DNA of 64,000 nt, taken from positions 1 through 64,000 of the forward strand of contig NZ_FCOX02000029.1 in NCBI RefSeq assembly GCF_900044055.2. Direction: 5' to 3'. The position numbers were made by a program, and so were the translations under genes. Of this stretch, positions 35,322-45,405 are shown in pieces. Source of the stretch: Caballeronia calidae (GTDB lineage Bacteria; Pseudomonadota; Gammaproteobacteria; Burkholderiales; Burkholderiaceae). The notes under the pieces were generated by a model. That model saw only the letters and a list, made by a program, of their open reading frames with translations. It did not search any database and was not told the DNA's origin. The number at the start of each line of letters is the position of its first letter. Position 1 is the first letter of the stretch.

Positions 35322-36266
35322 ATGCTGCGCGAACTCCAGACTTTCATCGCGGTGGCGCGCCACGGCACATTCGCGGGCGCGGGCGCGCAGATCGGCCTCA
35401 CGCAATCGGCCGTGAGCGCGCAGATGCAGCGCCTCGAAGCGCATCTCGGCTTCGCGCTCTTCGACCGCACCGGCCGCTCCGCCACGCTCAACAAGGCGGG
35501 CAAGCGCACGCTCGAACTCGCCGACGAACTGATCGCGCTCTACGCGCGTCTCGCGGAACCGGATAGCGAGGACGGGCGCGGCGGCTCGCTCGCGGTGGGC
35601 GCGATCGCGTCGGCGCATGCGGCGCTTTTGCCCGATGCGATCGGCGCGTTCCGGCGCGCGCTGCCCGCGTGGCGCATCCGGCTCGTGCCGGGCGTGTCGC
35701 TCAATCTGCTCGCGAGCGTCGATGCGGGCGAAATGGATATGGCCGTCATCATCCGTCCGCCGTTTTCGCTGCCGGCGGAGCTGCAATGGCGCACGCTCGT
35801 TGCCGAGCCGTTCGTGCTGCTCGCGCCCGCCGCGAAAAAAGGCGCGCACTGGCGCGAGCTGATCGAGTCGGAGCCGTTCATTCGTTACGACCGGCGCTCG
35901 TTCGGCGGCCGGCAAGTGGACACGTTTTTGAGGAAGCGCCGCATCGCGGTGCGCGATTCGATCGAGGTCGACGAGTTGCCCGGCATCGCGCAACTGGTCG
36001 CGCGCGGGCTCGGCGTGGCGCTCGTGCCGGTCGCCGACGGCATCGGCCCATGGCCGCGCGGCGCGGTGGCGCTCGAACTCGGCGACGATACGTTTCATCG
36101 CGAGATCGGTCTCATCGAGCGTGTGCGGCGCGTGCACACCGAAGAGCCGGATGCGGCGGCGCGGCTTGCGGGCTGCATCGTCGAGGCGGCGCAGCGCGGC
36201 GCGCGCGGGCCGCAGGCGCCCGTCAGGCGCGCACGAAGCCGGAACGCGGGGCGCGGCATCGCCTAG
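35322..36266 (+). CDS. LysR-family transcriptional regulator
   Basis: This 314-aa regulator begins MLRELQTFIAVARHGTFAGAGAQIGLTQSAVSAQMQRLE, a classical LysR HTH, followed by the effector domain. An AT-rich 117-bp spacer separates it from the divergent VOC gene and probably carries their shared operator. The FUSC gene follows 36 bp downstream on the same strand. Confidence 0.88.
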   Translation: MLRELQTFIAVARHGTFAGAGAQIGLTQSAVSAQMQRLEAHLGFALFDRTGRSATLNKAGKRTLELADELIALYARLAEPDSEDGRGGSLAVGAIASAHAALLPDAIGAFRRALPAWRIRLVPGVSLNLLASVDAGEMDMAVIIRPPFSLPAELQWRTLVAEPFVLLAPAAKKGAHWRELIESEPFIRYDRRSFGGRQVDTFLRKRRIAVRDSIEVDELPGIAQLVARGLGVALVPVADGIGPWPRGAVALELGDDTFHREIGLIERVRRVHTEEPDAAARLAGCIVEAAQRGARGPQAPVRRARSRNAGRGIA

Positions 36267-36302
36267 AATGCGTTGCAGGCGCGTTCTCCCAAGGCGGTCT
36301 CA

Positions 36303-37433
36303 ATGGATGACGAGCAGCACATCGGCGACGCGAAAGCGCGTCTCGCAGATTCCGCGTCGGCGCTCGCGCGGTCGGGCGCAACTCGCGTGCAGGCGGCGCT
36401 CGCGTGGCTGGATCGTGTCGATCCGGGTACGCATCGGCGCATCAAGGGCTTGCGGCTCGTCACCGCGTACGGACTCGCGGCCGCGCTCGGCGCGTTGCAG
36501 GACGTGACGCAAAGCGTGCCGGCGGGCGTGTCCGTCGGTGCGCTCGCGGGCGGCTTCGCGTTGTGGGCGAGCGTGTCCGAAGCGCGCACGACACGTTTCG
36601 AATCGAGCCGCGATCTCGTCATCCTGTGTTTGGCCGCCGCCTTCGGTGCGCTCATGTTCGCGTGGTTCGAGCCGGTGTTTCGCGGCTTCGGCCGCGGCGG
36701 CGCCGAACTCCTGCTCGTAACGGGCGCGTTCCTCACGGGCTATCTGAAGCGTTTCGGCTTGATCGGCGCGGGCGTCGGCTCGCAGCTTTATATCGGGCAG
36801 CTTCTCGCTTATGGGATGAATCTCGCGCCCGGCGATTCGTGGGCGATCCTGCTCGCGCTTGCCATCGGCATGCTCGCGGCCATCGTGCCGCGCGTGCTGA
36901 GCGGACCGGCGGAACATCCCGCGGTGCTGCCGGCGCTGGCGTCGGAGCCCGCGTATGGGCGGCACGCGATATCGCCCGCGTTCGCGATGGGTTTGCAGGC
37001 GGCGTGCGGCGCGCTCGTCGTCGTGATGCTCAATCGCGTGTTCGGGCTCGCGGAATCGGCGTGGGCGATCACGGCGTGCGTGTATGTCGTGGCGACGTCG
37101 GCGGTGGGCACGGCCGAGCGCGTGCGGCGGCGCATCTACGGGACGCTCGTCGGCGTGCCGATCGGGATCGTGTGCCTGCCGCTCGCGGAGCATTGGCCGC
37201 TCGTCGTCTGGGCCTTGTCCGCGTTCGCGATGATCGTCTATGCGATGGCGCTGCCGGAGCGGTATGACATCGCCTGCGGCGCGTTCGCTTTCGTGCTGAT
37301 CGTGACGCTGGCGGCCAGCGGCGTGCATTCGGTGTCGCTGCTCGCGGCGCGGGCCTGGGAGACGCTGCTCGGCGGGGCGCTCGGGCTGCTTGCGTCGCGC
37401 GTCATCTTTCCGTTGCGGGTGGTGAGGGAGTAA
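36303..37433 (+). CDS. FUSC-family membrane protein
   Basis: This 376-aa protein has two blocks of hydrophobic segments (about residues 60-180 and 220-370) and a FUSC-like arrangement seen in aromatic-acid efflux proteins (AaeB-like) and fusaric acid resistance proteins. The basic N-terminus precedes LRLVTAYGLAAALGALQ. The exact substrate is unknown. ATG 36303 is preferred to the upstream in-frame start at 36273. It is convergent with the hybrid kinase gene, with 4 bp between stops. Confidence 0.75.
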   Translation: MDDEQHIGDAKARLADSASALARSGATRVQAALAWLDRVDPGTHRRIKGLRLVTAYGLAAALGALQDVTQSVPAGVSVGALAGGFALWASVSEARTTRFESSRDLVILCLAAAFGALMFAWFEPVFRGFGRGGAELLLVTGAFLTGYLKRFGLIGAGVGSQLYIGQLLAYGMNLAPGDSWAILLALAIGMLAAIVPRVLSGPAEHPAVLPALASEPAYGRHAISPAFAMGLQAACGALVVVMLNRVFGLAESAWAITACVYVVATSAVGTAERVRRRIYGTLVGVPIGIVCLPLAEHWPLVVWALSAFAMIVYAMALPERYDIACGAFAFVLIVTLAASGVHSVSLLAARAWETLLGGALGLLASRVIFPLRVVRE

Positions 37434-37437
37434 GGCC

Positions 37438-39387
37438 TCAAGCGCCCGTCACCCGCTCCAGCAACCGATCCAGCGCCTCGAAATCCACCGGCTTCACCAG
37501 ATGCGCATCGAAACCCGCCTGCGCGGAGCGTTCCTTGTCGCTTTCCTGTCCGAAGCCGGTCATCGCGACCACCATCGCGCGCCCGATGAGCCTTTGCGAA
37601 CGCAGCGTGCGCAGCACCGCATAGCCGTCGATATCCGGCAGCGCCAGATCGAGCAGAATCAGCTCCGGCGGAAAATGCCGGATCACGTCGAGCCCTTCCT
37701 TGCCGTGATACGCGATGCGCACGTCGTGCCCCTTCATCTGCAGCAGCATCGCGAGGCTGTCGGCGGAATCGCGGTTATCGTCGATCACGACGATGCGCAA
37801 GCCCGCATCGGCCGCCTGCGCCGCGCTCTGCGCCAGCACGCGATGCGGACGCGGCGCATCCGTGTCCGATGCATAAGGCAGGCGCACGGTGAACGTGCTG
37901 CCCTGGTTCGGGCCGCCGCTCGCTGCGGACACCGAGCCGCCGTGCATCTCGACGATCGACCGGCACAGCGTGAGGCCGATGCCGAGCCCCGCCTCGCCGG
38001 GATTGAGATAGTGATCTTCCTGCACGAACAGGTCGAAGATGGACGTGAGGCCCTTCTGCGAGATCCCACGCCCGGTGTCGATCACCTTCAGCAGCAACGC
38101 GCTCGCCTCGCATTCGACTTCGACCCTGATCGTGCTCGCGCGCGGCGAAAACTTCGACGCGTTGTTCAGCAGGTTCTGCACGATCTGCACGAGCCGCGTG
38201 CTGTCGCCCGTCACATGAACCGGCTCGTTCGGCAGCTTCGTCACGACGCGCTGCGCGCGCTCGTCGATGAACGGATGCACGAGCTCGATGCTGCGCGCGA
38301 CGATGTCGCTCACATCCACGCGCGCCATGCGCAAATCGATCTTGCCGGTCGTGATGCGGCCCATGTCGAGGAGATCGTCGACGAGACGGCCGAGATGCGA
38401 AGTCTGCCTGTCGATGATGTCGCGGCACGCGGCGACGTGCGGCGGCATGTCCGTTTCCATCTGCATCACGCCGATCGCGTTGCGCACCGGCGCGAGCGGA
38501 TTGCGCAATTCGTGCGCGAGCGTCGCGAGAAATTCGCTGATGCGCCGCGACGAGACTTCGAGTTGCTCGAGGCGCTTGCGCTCGCTCATGTCGCGCGTGA
38601 CTTTGGCGAAGCCGCGCAGCACGCGATGCTCGTCGTACACCGCCGTGATCACGACGTTCGCCCAGAAGAGCGAACCGTCCTTGCGCACGCGCCAGCCTTC
38701 GTTCTCGACGCGCCCCGCGCGGATCGCGGTCTGCAGTTCGATCTCGGGAATGTTCGCGGCGAGATCCTCGGGGCAATAGAAGGTCGAGAAGTGCTTGCCG
38801 AGAATCTCCGAAGGCTGATAGCCCTTGATGCGCATCGCGCCCGTGTTCCAGCTCGCGATATGGCCGCCCGGGTCCAGCATGAAGATCGCGTAATCGCTCA
38901 CGCTTTCCACGAGCAGGCGAAAGCGTTCCTCGGAAAGACGCAGCTTTTCTTCCTCGGCCCGCTTCGCGGTGAGATCGCGCGTGTACTTCGCGTAGCCGAT
39001 GATCTCGCCCTTCCGGTTGCGCGCCGCCGTGATCACGACGTTCGCCCAGAACAGCGTGCCGTCCTTGCGCACGCGCCAGCCTTCGTCCTCGAAGCGGCCG
39101 GTGGCATACGCCTGCTTCAGCTCGTACTCGGGCCAGCCGCGCGCAACCGATTCCGCCGTATAGAAGCGCGACAGATGCTGGCCGATGATCTCGTGCGCCT
39201 CATAGCCCTTGATCCTGCGCGCACCCTTGTTCCAGCTCGTGATGCGGCCGTTCAGGTCGAGCATGAAGATCGCGCAGTCTTCGATGGCGTCGACGAGCGC
39301 GTGATATTGCGCGTCGCTCATCGCGGGCGCGTTCGGCGCCGTGCGCGCGGCGTCGGGTGGGGAGACGGCTGGTTCCGGTCTGTTCAT
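37438..39387 (-). CDS. Hybrid sensor histidine kinase, PAS-PAS-HisKA-HATPase-REC
   Basis: This 649-aa cytoplasmic kinase has two PAS domains (about 25-145 and 150-270), HisKA with H292 in LAHELRNP, a HATPase with GLGIGLTLCRSIVEMHGG, and a C-terminal receiver with phospho-acceptor LDLALPD. The two PAS domains are near duplicates: each has GWRVRKDG and FWANVVITA. No membrane segment is seen, so it senses an internal signal. The output regulator is not adjacent. Confidence 0.88.
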   Translation of the reverse strand: MNRPEPAVSPPDAARTAPNAPAMSDAQYHALVDAIEDCAIFMLDLNGRITSWNKGARRIKGYEAHEIIGQHLSRFYTAESVARGWPEYELKQAYATGRFEDEGWRVRKDGTLFWANVVITAARNRKGEIIGYAKYTRDLTAKRAEEEKLRLSEERFRLLVESVSDYAIFMLDPGGHIASWNTGAMRIKGYQPSEILGKHFSTFYCPEDLAANIPEIELQTAIRAGRVENEGWRVRKDGSLFWANVVITAVYDEHRVLRGFAKVTRDMSERKRLEQLEVSSRRISEFLATLAHELRNPLAPVRNAIGVMQMETDMPPHVAACRDIIDRQTSHLGRLVDDLLDMGRITTGKIDLRMARVDVSDIVARSIELVHPFIDERAQRVVTKLPNEPVHVTGDSTRLVQIVQNLLNNASKFSPRASTIRVEVECEASALLLKVIDTGRGISQKGLTSIFDLFVQEDHYLNPGEAGLGIGLTLCRSIVEMHGGSVSAASGGPNQGSTFTVRLPYASDTDAPRPHRVLAQSAAQAADAGLRIVVIDDNRDSADSLAMLLQMKGHDVRIAYHGKEGLDVIRHFPPELILLDLALPDIDGYAVLRTLRSQRLIGRAMVVAMTGFGQESDKERSAQAGFDAHLVKPVDFEALDRLLERVTGA

Positions 39388-39667
39388 GGTGTCGATGCTC
39401 AGTGCAGCGGGTCATGCGTGAAGCGGACGCCGATGCCTGGAGGAGGACGCTTCCTGGACAAAATCGCAGCCCACAGTTTAGCCGCTGATGGGCAATCGCA
39501 CGGCGCGCCGTCATTGAAACGTCCCTTGACAGGGCGCGGCGCGGTTTATAGCTTTAGTCGTGTCAGTTCCGAAGAGAGCCGCGCTTATCCGTCGGATCGC
39601 CCGGTCGACGCATCCAGCGAACTCCCGCCCATCGCGCATCGCCTTGACGCCCGCATCGGAGGCTCTC

Positions 39668-41467
39668 ATGGACCGTCGACGTTTTCTTTCGCTATCCGCG
39701 TTCTATACGGTGGCCGCCGCTACCGGCACGCTCGCCGCCTGCCATTCGGGCGACGACAACGACAACGATCAGGGCGGCAATGGTTCCACGCCGCCGCCCG
39801 CGGGCGCATTCGCGTTCCCGCAAGGCGTGGCGAGCGGCGACCCGCGCGACGTGTCCGCCGTGTTCTGGACCCGCTGTGTCGCGAACGGCAGCGGCGCGTC
39901 CGCTGCCTCCGTGCCCGTGACCTTGCAGGTATCGACGCAGCAGAGCTTCGCGCAGCTCGTGGCGAGCGTGCCCCTGACCGCCGTGCCGGCCTACGACTTC
40001 ACCGTGCGCGCCAAAGTGACCGGTCTCGCCGCGAAGACGACGTACTATTACCGCTTCGTCGCGGGCGGCGATGTCAGCGTGACGGGCACGACGCGCACCG
40101 CGGCCGCCGCGAACGATGCGATTGCGCGTCTGCGCTTCGCGTGGTTCGTGTGCCAGAACTGGAGCGCGAACCACTGGCAGGCGATGTCGTTGCTGGCCGC
40201 CGAGACCGATCTCGATTTCGTCGTGCATCTGGGCGACTACATCTACGAGGCCGGGTTCGTCGCGCCGCCGGGCACGGTCGAGCCCGCGCATCCGACGATC
40301 ACGCTGCCGGGCGGCGGCCTCTATGCGAGCACGCTCGACGACTATCGCACGCTCTATCGCACGTATCGCGGCGATGCGCGCCTGCAGAACGTGCATGCGC
40401 GTTTTCCGGTCATCGCGATCTGGGACGATCACGAGTTCTCCGACGACTGCTGGCAGGACCATCAGACCTACACGAACGCGAACCTCCAGCAGACCGCGCG
40501 GCGCCGCAACGCGAATCAGGCGTGGGCGGAATATCTGCCGGTCGACTGGGGCGACGTGTCGTTCGATCTCAACAACGCGGCCTACGACAACATCCGCATC
40601 TATCGCGACTTCCACTTCGGCTCGCTGATGCATCTCGTGATGACCGACGAACGTCTCTATCGCGACGATCACGTCGTCAGCGAAGCGTCGATCGCGCAGT
40701 TGCTCGGGCACGATCCGGTGAACGGCAACGATCTCGTCGGCTCGCGCTACTTCGTGCAGCAACAGGTGCTCGCGCGATTCGAAGCCGCCGATACGCAGCG
40801 CCTCGGACGCGTGCCGTCGATCCTCGGTCCCACGCAGACGCAATGGTGGAAGGACACGCTGAAGGCGTCCACGTCGATATGGAAGGTGTGGGGCAACGAA
40901 GTGATGATGAACCGCCTGTGGCTCGATCTCTCGTCGATCGCGCCCGCGCCCGCCAACACGGTCTTCGTGCTCGATTGCGACGCATGGGACGGCTATCCGT
41001 CGCACAAGGCGGATCTTCTTTCGTTCGTGAAGACGCAGAACATCACGAATCTCGTCGCGATCACGGGCGACCTGCACGCGTTCCAGGCGGGCGTCGTGCG
41101 CGACGTGCCCGAGCCCGCGAAGGGCACGCCCGTGCTGGTCGACCTGATGTCTGCGGGCATCAGCAGCCGGCCTTTCTTCGAGGACGTGAAGACCTATTCG
41201 GCGGGCATGCCGCTCGCGTCGCTGATCAGTTCGCCGGCGGTGCTGGATGCGTTCATCCAGCGGAACAATCCGGACATGCATTATGCGGATCACGACGGCA
41301 TCGGCTATGCATCGGCGACGCTCACGCCGACGCAGTTCATCGCGATCTTCAACAAGGTCAAGTTTCTCAATCCCGACGGCAGCGCGCCGCAAGCGCCGCT
41401 CGCCAAGCGCACGCGCCTCACGATCAACGCGGGCGCGGTGGCCGTCGTCGTCGAGGACAACCTATGA
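39668..41467 (+). CDS. phoD: Alkaline phosphatase D (PhoD) family phosphodiesterase
   Basis: This 599-aa exported enzyme starts MDRRRFLSLSAFYTVAA (Tat-like RR motif, then ACHSG), with an N-terminal fibronectin-like PhoD_N domain and a calcineurin-like core bearing HLGDYIYE, IWDDHEF and a later GDLHAF. These are the Fe/Ca ligands of PhoD. It hydrolyses phosphodiesters and phosphomonoesters in the periplasm. ATG 39668 starts the RR signal; the upstream 280 bp hold no other gene I can support. Confidence 0.85.
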   Translation: MDRRRFLSLSAFYTVAAATGTLAACHSGDDNDNDQGGNGSTPPPAGAFAFPQGVASGDPRDVSAVFWTRCVANGSGASAASVPVTLQVSTQQSFAQLVASVPLTAVPAYDFTVRAKVTGLAAKTTYYYRFVAGGDVSVTGTTRTAAAANDAIARLRFAWFVCQNWSANHWQAMSLLAAETDLDFVVHLGDYIYEAGFVAPPGTVEPAHPTITLPGGGLYASTLDDYRTLYRTYRGDARLQNVHARFPVIAIWDDHEFSDDCWQDHQTYTNANLQQTARRRNANQAWAEYLPVDWGDVSFDLNNAAYDNIRIYRDFHFGSLMHLVMTDERLYRDDHVVSEASIAQLLGHDPVNGNDLVGSRYFVQQQVLARFEAADTQRLGRVPSILGPTQTQWWKDTLKASTSIWKVWGNEVMMNRLWLDLSSIAPAPANTVFVLDCDAWDGYPSHKADLLSFVKTQNITNLVAITGDLHAFQAGVVRDVPEPAKGTPVLVDLMSAGISSRPFFEDVKTYSAGMPLASLISSPAVLDAFIQRNNPDMHYADHDGIGYASATLTPTQFIAIFNKVKFLNPDGSAPQAPLAKRTRLTINAGAVAVVVEDNL

Positions 41468-41646
41468 ATGCGCAATGCGCTTCATACACGGATGAAGCAC
41501 CCATCCATTCGTATCCTTGCTTTTGAGGGGATTTCAACGCCGGTCCGCGCACGTAGACTGCGTGCACATTTCAGAAGGTCCGGTTGCTGGCAGGCAGTGC
41601 AATGAGGCCGATGAAGTGACCATGTGAAACCCTCAGGAGCACTATC

Positions 41647-41874
41647 ATGATCGGCAATCTCAAAGGCATCGTCTTCGTCGCGGCGCTCGCGGGCGCTTCC
41701 TATGCAATGGCGAGCGGCTACGGCCCCGCGCCGTACTATTCGCCGATGGCCGGCGCGCCCGCGTCGCAGCAAGGCATGAACATGCAGACCATCGCGCAGG
41801 ATGCGCAGCCGGCCACCGAAGCGAGCGCCGACAATGCGAAGCAGGGCAGCCCGCTCATTCAGGCGCAGGATTGA
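41647..41874 (+). CDS. Small exported protein of unknown function
   Basis: This 75-aa protein has a signal peptide (IVFVAALAGASYAMAS) and a low-complexity mature part with QQGMNMQTIAQDAQ. A purine-rich stretch ending AGGAGC lies upstream. It ends next to a strong hairpin. Function unknown. Confidence 0.6.
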   Translation: MIGNLKGIVFVAALAGASYAMASGYGPAPYYSPMAGAPASQQGMNMQTIAQDAQPATEASADNAKQGSPLIQAQD

Positions 41875-41886
41875 GCGGAGTAGTGT

Positions 41887-41917
41887 CGCGTCCCGCCGGT
41901 GATATCGGCGGGACGCG
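41887..41917 (+). terminator. Hairpin between small protein and efflux gene
   Basis: A perfect 12-bp stem CGCGTCCCGCCG/CGGCGGGACGCG closes a 7-nt loop. Only two T follow, so it may act bidirectionally or with Rho. Confidence 0.6.
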
Positions 41918-41984
41918 TTCAGCGCTCGTCGTCGGGAAGCGTGCGCAACATACGACGCACCGAGTCGAGCGCATCGATGGGCGT

Positions 41985-43514
41985 CTAGTGGAACGCCTCG
42001 TTCGCCGCATTTTTCGCGGCGTTCTGCGCATCGCCCGCGCCGGCTTTTCCAACGGTTTCCCTCGCGCGCCCGATCTCGATCTTCGGCATGAACATCATCG
42101 AGATGACCGTGCCGAGCGCGATCACGAACATCGCCGTGAAGGTCATATGCAGCGAGTGATGCAGCACGAGGCGAATCTCGCTGCTGGTCGCGAGGTCGCC
42201 GGGCACGGCCGAAAGCAGTTGCTTGAGCTGATCGGCATGCACGGGCGGCAGGCCGTCCGTGTGCGTGAGGCCGTAGTTCTGCACCGCGCCGAACACCGCC
42301 GCGCCGAGCGTGTTGCCGAGATTGCGCGAGAACAGGTTCGATGCCGTGGCGCTGCCGCGTTCCTGCGGCTGCACGATCTCCTGGATCAGGATGAGGCACG
42401 ACACGCTCGTGATGCCCATGCCGAAGCCGAGCACCGCCGAGCCGACGCCCGCCCAGACCGGGCTCGATTGCGGCCCGAGCAGCACGAACGGCAACGCCCC
42501 GAGCGGAATGAACACCGGGCCGATCATCAACAGACGCCTCAGGCCGATGCGGCTGAACGAGCGCGACGTGAAGGTGGCGCCGCTCGGCCAGCCGATCATC
42601 ATCATCGTGAGCGCGAGGCCCGCTTCCACCGGCGTGCGATGCATCACGCCCTGCACGTACATCGGCAGGAAGGTGGTGAGGCCCATCATCGCCATGCCGG
42701 CGAGCAGGGTCGCGACATTGCTCGCCGCAATCGGCCGATGCGACCACAGGCGAAACGAGATCATCGGATCGGCGGCGCGGCGCTCCTGCACCACGAAGCA
42801 CACGACGGCGAGCACGAGCACGGCGATCTCCACGCCGACGCGCGCATTGCTCGCGTGGCCCGCGTCGGTGAGCGCCATCATCAGCGAGGCGACGGCGGCC
42901 GTGAAGAAGAACGCGCCCGCGAGATCGATCGCCGGGCGGTCGTGGCGCTTTTCCTCGTGCAGGAAGAGCGTGAAGAGAATGGCCGCCAGAATGCCGATCG
43001 GCACGTTGATCCAGAAGATCCACGCCCACGAGAGCTCGCGGATCAGAAGGCCGCCGGCCATCGGCCCGAGCACGGCGGACACGGCCCACACGCTCGCGAG
43101 ATAGCCCTGCACCTTGCCGCGCTCGCGGGCCGGATAGAGATCGCCGACGACCGTCAGCGCGACCGGCAGGATCGCGCCCGCGCCCACGCCCTGAACGAGC
43201 CGGAAGACGATCATCGCGGGCATGGACCACGCGAAGCCCGCGAGCACCGAGCCGATCAGAAAGATTGCGATGCCCGCGAGGATCGCCGGCTTGCGGCCGT
43301 ACAGATCCGCGAGCTTGCCGAACACGACGGTGAGCGCAGTCTGCGTGAGCAGAAACGACGAGAACACCCAGCTGTAGAGATTGAGGCCGCCGAGCTGCGT
43401 GGCGATCTGCGGCATCGCGGTCGAGACGATGGTGGCCTCGATCGCGACCATGGCCATGGAGGCCATCACCGCTGCGATGACGAGGGGACGAGCGGTTTTT
43501 CTTGTCTGTGACAT
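41985..43514 (-). CDS. EmrB/QacA-family (DHA2) drug efflux MFS transporter
   Basis: This 509-aa protein has fourteen predicted membrane segments. It has an N-terminal VAIEATIVSTAMPQIATQLGG and motif A-like GKLADLYGRKP, with motif C-like GPMAGGLL. It exports drugs or other hydrophobic compounds by proton antiport. No MFP (EmrA) or TetR partner is adjacent. The start at 43514 is followed upstream by a 470-bp region containing an unexplained terminator. Confidence 0.85.
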   Translation of the reverse strand: MSQTRKTARPLVIAAVMASMAMVAIEATIVSTAMPQIATQLGGLNLYSWVFSSFLLTQTALTVVFGKLADLYGRKPAILAGIAIFLIGSVLAGFAWSMPAMIVFRLVQGVGAGAILPVALTVVGDLYPARERGKVQGYLASVWAVSAVLGPMAGGLLIRELSWAWIFWINVPIGILAAILFTLFLHEEKRHDRPAIDLAGAFFFTAAVASLMMALTDAGHASNARVGVEIAVLVLAVVCFVVQERRAADPMISFRLWSHRPIAASNVATLLAGMAMMGLTTFLPMYVQGVMHRTPVEAGLALTMMMIGWPSGATFTSRSFSRIGLRRLLMIGPVFIPLGALPFVLLGPQSSPVWAGVGSAVLGFGMGITSVSCLILIQEIVQPQERGSATASNLFSRNLGNTLGAAVFGAVQNYGLTHTDGLPPVHADQLKQLLSAVPGDLATSSEIRLVLHHSLHMTFTAMFVIALGTVISMMFMPKIEIGRARETVGKAGAGDAQNAAKNAANEAFH

Positions 43515-43747
43515 TCGATTATCAAAGGCCGGCCGCTCGCGGCAGCCGATGAATGCTGCGCGAGCGCGCTGTGCATGAAGAATGGAGATGCGACAGCTTG
43601 CAGATGGCTTGCAGCCAGTGCAATGCCGCCGATCAGGATGGCGCCGGATGCAATGTTATCCCGCCGCGCGAAACGCTGCTCGACGCCCCCCGGCGTGCAT
43701 CCGCGCGCGCTCATTCAACGCTAATTCTTCGCGGCTACGCTTCATTT

Positions 43748-43850
43748 CGTGGACGGACGGCGCGCTTTCTCCTTGCGCCGCGGTTCGTTGCACGTTTGGC
43801 AACGCCTCAGCCCCTGGCGCCGGCCGTGACCGGACCGGCGCATTTTTTTC
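43748..43850 (+). ncRNA. Candidate small RNA ending in a strong terminator
   Basis: A 7-bp GC stem extended by 3 more pairs (43817-43841) is followed by seven T residues at 43843-43849. It cannot serve the efflux gene, which runs away from it, and no protein gene precedes it on this strand. Weak -35/-10-like boxes TTCAAC and TACGCT lie at 43714 and 43736, implying a transcript of about 100 nt. It could instead be an attenuator for the downstream kinase. Confidence 0.4.
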
Positions 43851-43984
43851 CCGGCGCGCAACGCGTACCGGTCACGCACATGTCGTCTTTCAGAACGAAA
43901 TCTCCGGGAATGTCGCCTAGAATCGAACCGGCGAATGGCTCGTCTCCCGCTTCGCCCGTCTCCTTTCCGATGCGGCGGACTCGA

Positions 43985-45337
43985 ATGATCAAATCACTGA
44001 GAAATCAACTGGTCGTCGCGCTGGGTCTGCTCGTCAGCGTGATCGGCGTCGCGCAGGGCATCAGTTCGTATCAGTTGAGCAAGACCGGCATGAGCGCGCT
44101 GCTCGACATGCGGCTCGAACAGGTGGCCGCGCGCCTGCGCGATGGCCTCGCCTATGCTCTCCCGAAAAATCCCGCGCGGGGCACGCAGGACGACCGCGAC
44201 GTGGTCGCCGTGGTGTGGAAGCCGAATGATCCGCTGCCGTTCCGCACGACCGACCCTTCGCTGCATTTTCCGCGCGACGCGAAGCCGGGCTTTTCCGGCG
44301 TCGTGGTCAACGACGAAGACTGGCGCCTCTTCACGCGCCAGGAGCCGACGATGACGATCCAGGTTGCGCAGCGTTCGTCGGTGCGCCGCGATCTGACGAC
44401 GGAAGCCGCGACGCTCACGCTCTGGCCGATCGCCGTGCTGCTGCCGCTCGTGTGGATCGCGGTCGTGTTCGTCGTGCGGCGCTCGCTGCGTCAGTTGAAC
44501 CAGCTCGGCGCGGAAGTGCGCGCCATCGACATGGGGCATCTGCAGCCGCTGCCGACCGTCGGCGTGCCCACGGAGATCGCGCCCTTCATTCATTCGATCA
44601 ACACGATGATCGAGCGCCTCGCGACATCGATCGAGAAGGAGCGCAAATTCATCGCCGACGCCGCGCACGAGTTGCGCACGCCGCTCACCGCGCTGCAGCT
44701 CCAGGCCGACAATCTCGCGCCGCACATCGCGCCCGGCAATCAGGAGCGCTTTCAGGAATTGCGCAAGGGCATCGCGCGCAGCGGCAAGCTCATCGTGCAG
44801 TTGTTGCGGCTCGCCCGCGCCGATGCGCCCATGAACGGCGCGCCGCTTTCGCGCGTGGATCTCGCGGAGGTGGTGACGGGCGCCGTCGCCGATGTATTGC
44901 CGATCGCGATCGCGCGCGGCATGGACATCGGCGCGGAGGAAATGGTGAGCGCGCACGTGCGCGCCGTGGAAACGGATATCGGCATGGCGGTGAAGAACCT
45001 CGTGTCGAACGCGGTGCGCTACACGCCCGATGGCGGCACCATCGATCTGCGCATGCGGCGCGACGGCGGCATGGTCTGGGTCGATGTCATCGACGATGGC
45101 CCGGGCATCGACGAGGCGCTGTTGCCGCGCGTGTTCGACCGCTTCTTTCGCGCGAACCCGGATGTGGAGGGCAGCGGGCTCGGCTTGTCGATCGTGAAGG
45201 CGATCGCCGCGCGCTACGGCGGCGACGTCACGCTCAAAAATCGCGGCGACGGCCGCTCGGGCATCGTCGCCTCGATCGGCTTTCCCGTCGAGGAAGTGAA
45301 GGAAAGCGCGGCGGAAGCGGCATCCGCGTCTGCATGA
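43985..45337 (+). CDS. Sensor histidine kinase (QseC-like)
   Basis: This 450-aa membrane kinase has TM1 (LVVALGLLVSVIGVA), a periplasmic loop of about 115 residues, TM2 (IAVLLPLVWIAVVFVV), HisKA with H228 in DAAHELRTPLTALQLQ, and HATPase motifs including SGLGLSIVKAIAARYGG. It resembles the QseC/PmrB group. ATG 43985 puts a short basic leader before TM1; ATG 43970 is an alternative. The partner regulator lies 182 bp downstream. Confidence 0.88.
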   Translation: MIKSLRNQLVVALGLLVSVIGVAQGISSYQLSKTGMSALLDMRLEQVAARLRDGLAYALPKNPARGTQDDRDVVAVVWKPNDPLPFRTTDPSLHFPRDAKPGFSGVVVNDEDWRLFTRQEPTMTIQVAQRSSVRRDLTTEAATLTLWPIAVLLPLVWIAVVFVVRRSLRQLNQLGAEVRAIDMGHLQPLPTVGVPTEIAPFIHSINTMIERLATSIEKERKFIADAAHELRTPLTALQLQADNLAPHIAPGNQERFQELRKGIARSGKLIVQLLRLARADAPMNGAPLSRVDLAEVVTGAVADVLPIAIARGMDIGAEEMVSAHVRAVETDIGMAVKNLVSNAVRYTPDGGTIDLRMRRDGGMVWVDVIDDGPGIDEALLPRVFDRFFRANPDVEGSGLGLSIVKAIAARYGGDVTLKNRGDGRSGIVASIGFPVEEVKESAAEAASASA

Positions 45338-45367
45338 AACACCTCGGCATTTGTATTTGCGCGCGGT

Positions 45368-45405
45368 TTTGCGCCGACTACAATGCATTCGCTGCGTGGC
45401 GCAAA
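45368..45405. promoter_or_regulatory. Inverted repeat between kinase and regulator genes
   Basis: TTTGCGCC and GGCGCAAA form a perfect 8-bp inverted repeat with a 22-bp spacer. A promoter-like TTGCGC-N16-TACAAT (45357-45384) overlaps the left arm, so this may be an operator for the response regulator. The role is inferred. Confidence 0.35.

Noticed and set aside
37501..41526. A 1341-codon forward open frame
   Set aside because: It runs antisense to the hybrid kinase and out of frame with phoD, and its composition (Arg/His/Asp-rich) is typical of a shadow frame in high-GC DNA.
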